From CBDUQP01 sp965369385 (lineage in GTDB: Bacteria; Planctomycetota; Phycisphaerae; SM23-33): a DNA stretch of 23,181 bases. Below are positions 21,165 through 23,181 of this stretch, piece by piece. The number at the start of each line of letters is the position of its first letter. The first letter of the stretch is position 1. The position numbers and the translations under genes were made by a program. The notes under the pieces were generated by a model. The model was not told the DNA's origin and did not search any database. It saw nothing but the letters and a program-made list of their open reading frames with translations. Location of the stretch: contig CBDUQP010000046.1 of NCBI GenBank assembly GCA_965369385.1, positions 1-23,181 on the forward strand, in the 5' to 3' direction.

Positions 21165-23029
21165 TTAAGTGTGTCCACCTGGTTGACCGCTTCGGGCATT
21201 GGAGTCGAGAGCATGTCGAAACGGTTCCTCCGCTGCGGTGATATCTTGTCCAGCAACTCTGCCGCCAGGTATATGCGTTCATATCCCATAACGTAAAGCG
21301 CCTCGCGAAACTCACCCATTTGCCCCTTGATAATCGCCAGCGATTCCGGCTTGTCGAGGTAGAACCGGGCATTCAACGATTCCTGGGATATGTGCGCGTC
21401 TATCCGCACCGCGCCCAATCGCGGCAGCTCAAGCAACAGCAAGATGGCATAACCGGGCCAATCCGCCTCCGCTTGGGCAGGGTCTTTCTGCGAGCTGTCC
21501 GGATTCACCGAAAGCCTCGCATTGCAGATCTGCCCACTGACGAGGAGCGGCACATCAATGATGGATGCATCGTAGTTCGTACGGGCAACGATGTTGGCCG
21601 CCTGCTGTGTTTCTATGTGGGAAAGCTGCTCTCCCACGCGGTCGAGCAGTTCACCGGCACCTTCAAACGATGGGCCAAGCGTCTGCACCTGCGCCGCCAC
21701 GCGCATTAGCAGTGCCTTGATGTCACCGTTTGCCATAGCAGCCAGTTCGTCGGGCATCGTCTCTGCCATGTCGAAAAGCTTCGCCTCGTAGAGCACTCCA
21801 CTATCTGTGGCAAACGCGCCTATGGTACCGGCATTGGTGTTTTCACTGGTGGGCAGAACCTGCTGGATCCTCGCAAGGAGATTCGCCATTTCGCCGGCGA
21901 GCTGGCCAGGCAGTTGCACCGCGGGCTGCTGAACGTACTGCGCAAGCAACTGCTGGAGTATCTGAAACGACTCTGCCGGAGTGCTGGAAACTGATGCCGC
22001 ATTCTGGACAATCGCCTCAGCCGCCCGCTGGGGGGAAAGAGGAACATCCACAACATGGAACGTGATGCCCGCTGGCGTCTGGCGGACTTGGAGTACGAGC
22101 TGCGTACCGACTCGCGGCATCGCCTTGCCCTCTACCTCCAGCAACGCGCCCTGCACCTCCAGCACGAAACGTTCAGGCCCCGTCTGCTCCACGACATTCG
22201 CCCCAACTCGCTGCCCATCCACAAGCGTAACGGCTGCGGCCGCTTTCAGGTCGCCCGCGGTATTTACAAGTTCAACAAGCGCATTGGGCGACACCTGCAC
22301 AACGCGAACAGTCACACTCTGATCCTGCATTAGCGCAACGGGAGTTTGAATCGACAAACGCTGGCCTCCCATATCCAGAACAGCCTTGTCGGCCGAAGCC
22401 CCTATAACGGTAGCAGAAAGCATCTGGCCAGCCTTGGCACCTGCGGGCAGGCGTCCGTCAATAATACTCACCGCTATGGCATCAGGCGTTACGCCCGGTG
22501 CCCCATGGGTGCCTGCCGCAGCAGCACCTTCAGGTGCAACTGGTGATAGCGAATTTGCGCCGGCCGCAGTTTTGTCCGAATCGACCACCAAAGACATCCC
22601 AAATGGTAACTGCTGGCGCAGCGCGAATTTATCACCAACCACTATGTTCTGGCTTCCCGCCACCTGCTGATCGCCGGAATCAGCCATATCGCGAAGCACA
22701 TCGCCAGTATCGCCAGTATTCACCGCCCGAGTGGTCTGGATTTCCGCGAGATACTGCCCAGACTGCTGCGCAATGCGGAACGATATCTGCGTGCCCGAAG
22801 AGGGCAGCGAATTGCCAATGACCTGAACTCTTCTACCATCGACAAGGATCATCCCCAAACTGCCCCGCACCGCGAGCATCCTGGCCTCTATCCACGAACC
22901 GATCGGGAGGTCCATCAGCTCTTCGGGCAGCAGCTTGGCCAGTATCGCCCCATCGCCAGACGTCGAACCGCCGGAGGAAGACCCACCCAGGAAGTTGGAA
23001 AGGTTAACGTTGGAACCGTCGATCTGCAT
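21161..23029 (-). CDS. FliK-like flagellar hook-length control protein (YlqG type)
   Basis: This 622-aa protein has the architecture of flagellar hook-length control proteins. A long, Ala/Gly/Gln-rich low-complexity N-terminal and middle part comes first. A C-terminal domain (about 495-600) contains LLLLELPRLGAVRIDAHISQESLNARFYLDKPESLAIIKGQMGEFREAL, the hydrophobic Leu-Gly-x-V pattern of the FliK C-terminal substrate-switch domain. FliK measures hook length and triggers FlhB switching. I start at the ATG at 23029 (MQIDGSNV); the frame stays open to 23062, but the extra 11 residues look unnatural. It is coupled by a 4-nt overlap to the FlhB-C-like gene, a partnership that mirrors the FliK-FlhB interaction. 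The pair may be part of a larger flagellar locus beyond the window. Confidence 0.75.
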   Translation of the reverse strand: MQIDGSNVNLSNFLGGSSSGGSTSGDGAILAKLLPEELMDLPIGSWIEARMLAVRGSLGMILVDGRRVQVIGNSLPSSGTQISFRIAQQSGQYLAEIQTTRAVNTGDTGDVLRDMADSGDQQVAGSQNIVVGDKFALRQQLPFGMSLVVDSDKTAAGANSLSPVAPEGAAAAGTHGAPGVTPDAIAVSIIDGRLPAGAKAGQMLSATVIGASADKAVLDMGGQRLSIQTPVALMQDQSVTVRVVQVSPNALVELVNTAGDLKAAAAVTLVDGQRVGANVVEQTGPERFVLEVQGALLEVEGKAMPRVGTQLVLQVRQTPAGITFHVVDVPLSPQRAAEAIVQNAASVSSTPAESFQILQQLLAQYVQQPAVQLPGQLAGEMANLLARIQQVLPTSENTNAGTIGAFATDSGVLYEAKLFDMAETMPDELAAMANGDIKALLMRVAAQVQTLGPSFEGAGELLDRVGEQLSHIETQQAANIVARTNYDASIIDVPLLVSGQICNARLSVNPDSSQKDPAQAEADWPGYAILLLLELPRLGAVRIDAHISQESLNARFYLDKPESLAIIKGQMGEFREALYVMGYERIYLAAELLDKISPQRRNRFDMLSTPMPEAVNQVDTLK

Positions 23030-23129
23030 ATCTAACGAGCAGTATAGCAAACATGCCTGCAAATGAGAAAGCCCACCACTGGCGCAAATCCGGCGATCCG
23101 CAAAGCTGCCTCGCCCGATCAGAACGCGA

Positions 23130-23157
23130 TAATTAGGGACGGTGCCTTATTTAATTC
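23130..23157. repeat. Possible dispersed repeat at the window edge
   Basis: AATTAGGGACGGTGCC followed by TTATTTAATTCG resembles short sequences often seen near RAYT-type transposases in many genomes. This rests on recollection and only part of the context is visible. It lies upstream of the FliK-like gene. Confidence 0.3.
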
Positions 23158-23181
23158 GAACGGCGAGCGGATTCACATTTG

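Overview
The window looks like a chromosomal stretch of a Gram-negative, LPS-making, flagellated bacterium, most probably a member of the Planctomycetota (Phycisphaerae-like). The clues are a PEP-CTERM exported protein, a short neutral-ceramidase-like hydrolase, a GH38 alpha-mannosidase, GT9/GT4 LPS-core genes, an Ebo-type gene set and many small dispersed palindromes. The taxonomic call is inference: there is no rRNA or marker gene here to settle it.

Left part (1-7708, all on the minus strand). The start of an F-type ATP synthase operon (atpZ, an AtpI-like membrane protein, then the 5' end of atpB) runs off the left edge. Upstream of it are a ceramidase-like hydrolase and a tightly packed envelope operon. 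In transcription order that operon is heptosyltransferase (waaF-like), WaaP-like sugar kinase, GT4 glycosyltransferase and plsY, with overlaps of 4 nt, 0 nt and 1 nt. A lipoprotein with HAD/LNS2-like motifs comes before waaF.

Middle (7709-13616). A LOG-family nucleotide hydrolase is on the plus strand and converges on a PEP-CTERM protein. Between the PEP-CTERM gene and tRNA-Glu(CTC) lie about 880 nt without a convincing gene. After the tRNA and its terminator comes a GH38 alpha-mannosidase. Its leader carries interlocking complementary segments and a terminator-like hairpin beside the ribosome-binding site.

Right part (13617-23181). Three genes of the Ebo set (eboB TatD-like hydrolase, eboC UbiA-like prenyltransferase, eboF phosphodiesterase-like) are interleaved with five copies (A-E) of a 96-138 nt palindromic repeat. 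Two copies in opposite orientation flank a REP-associated tyrosine transposase (RAYT) of the IS200-like HUH family. Four of the five copies abut a heptanucleotide repeat tract or its remnant on the same side. On the minus strand follow a PfkB sugar kinase with a D-lyxose (D-mannose) isomerase, and a FliK-like/FlhB-C-like flagellar pair.

The main points of interest are the RAYT/REP family with its coupled heptamer repeats, the incomplete Ebo cluster whose eboC-eboF junction holds a facing pair of those repeats, the structured leader of the mannosidase gene, and a possible mannose route (alpha-mannosidase, mannose/lyxose isomerase, PfkB kinase).
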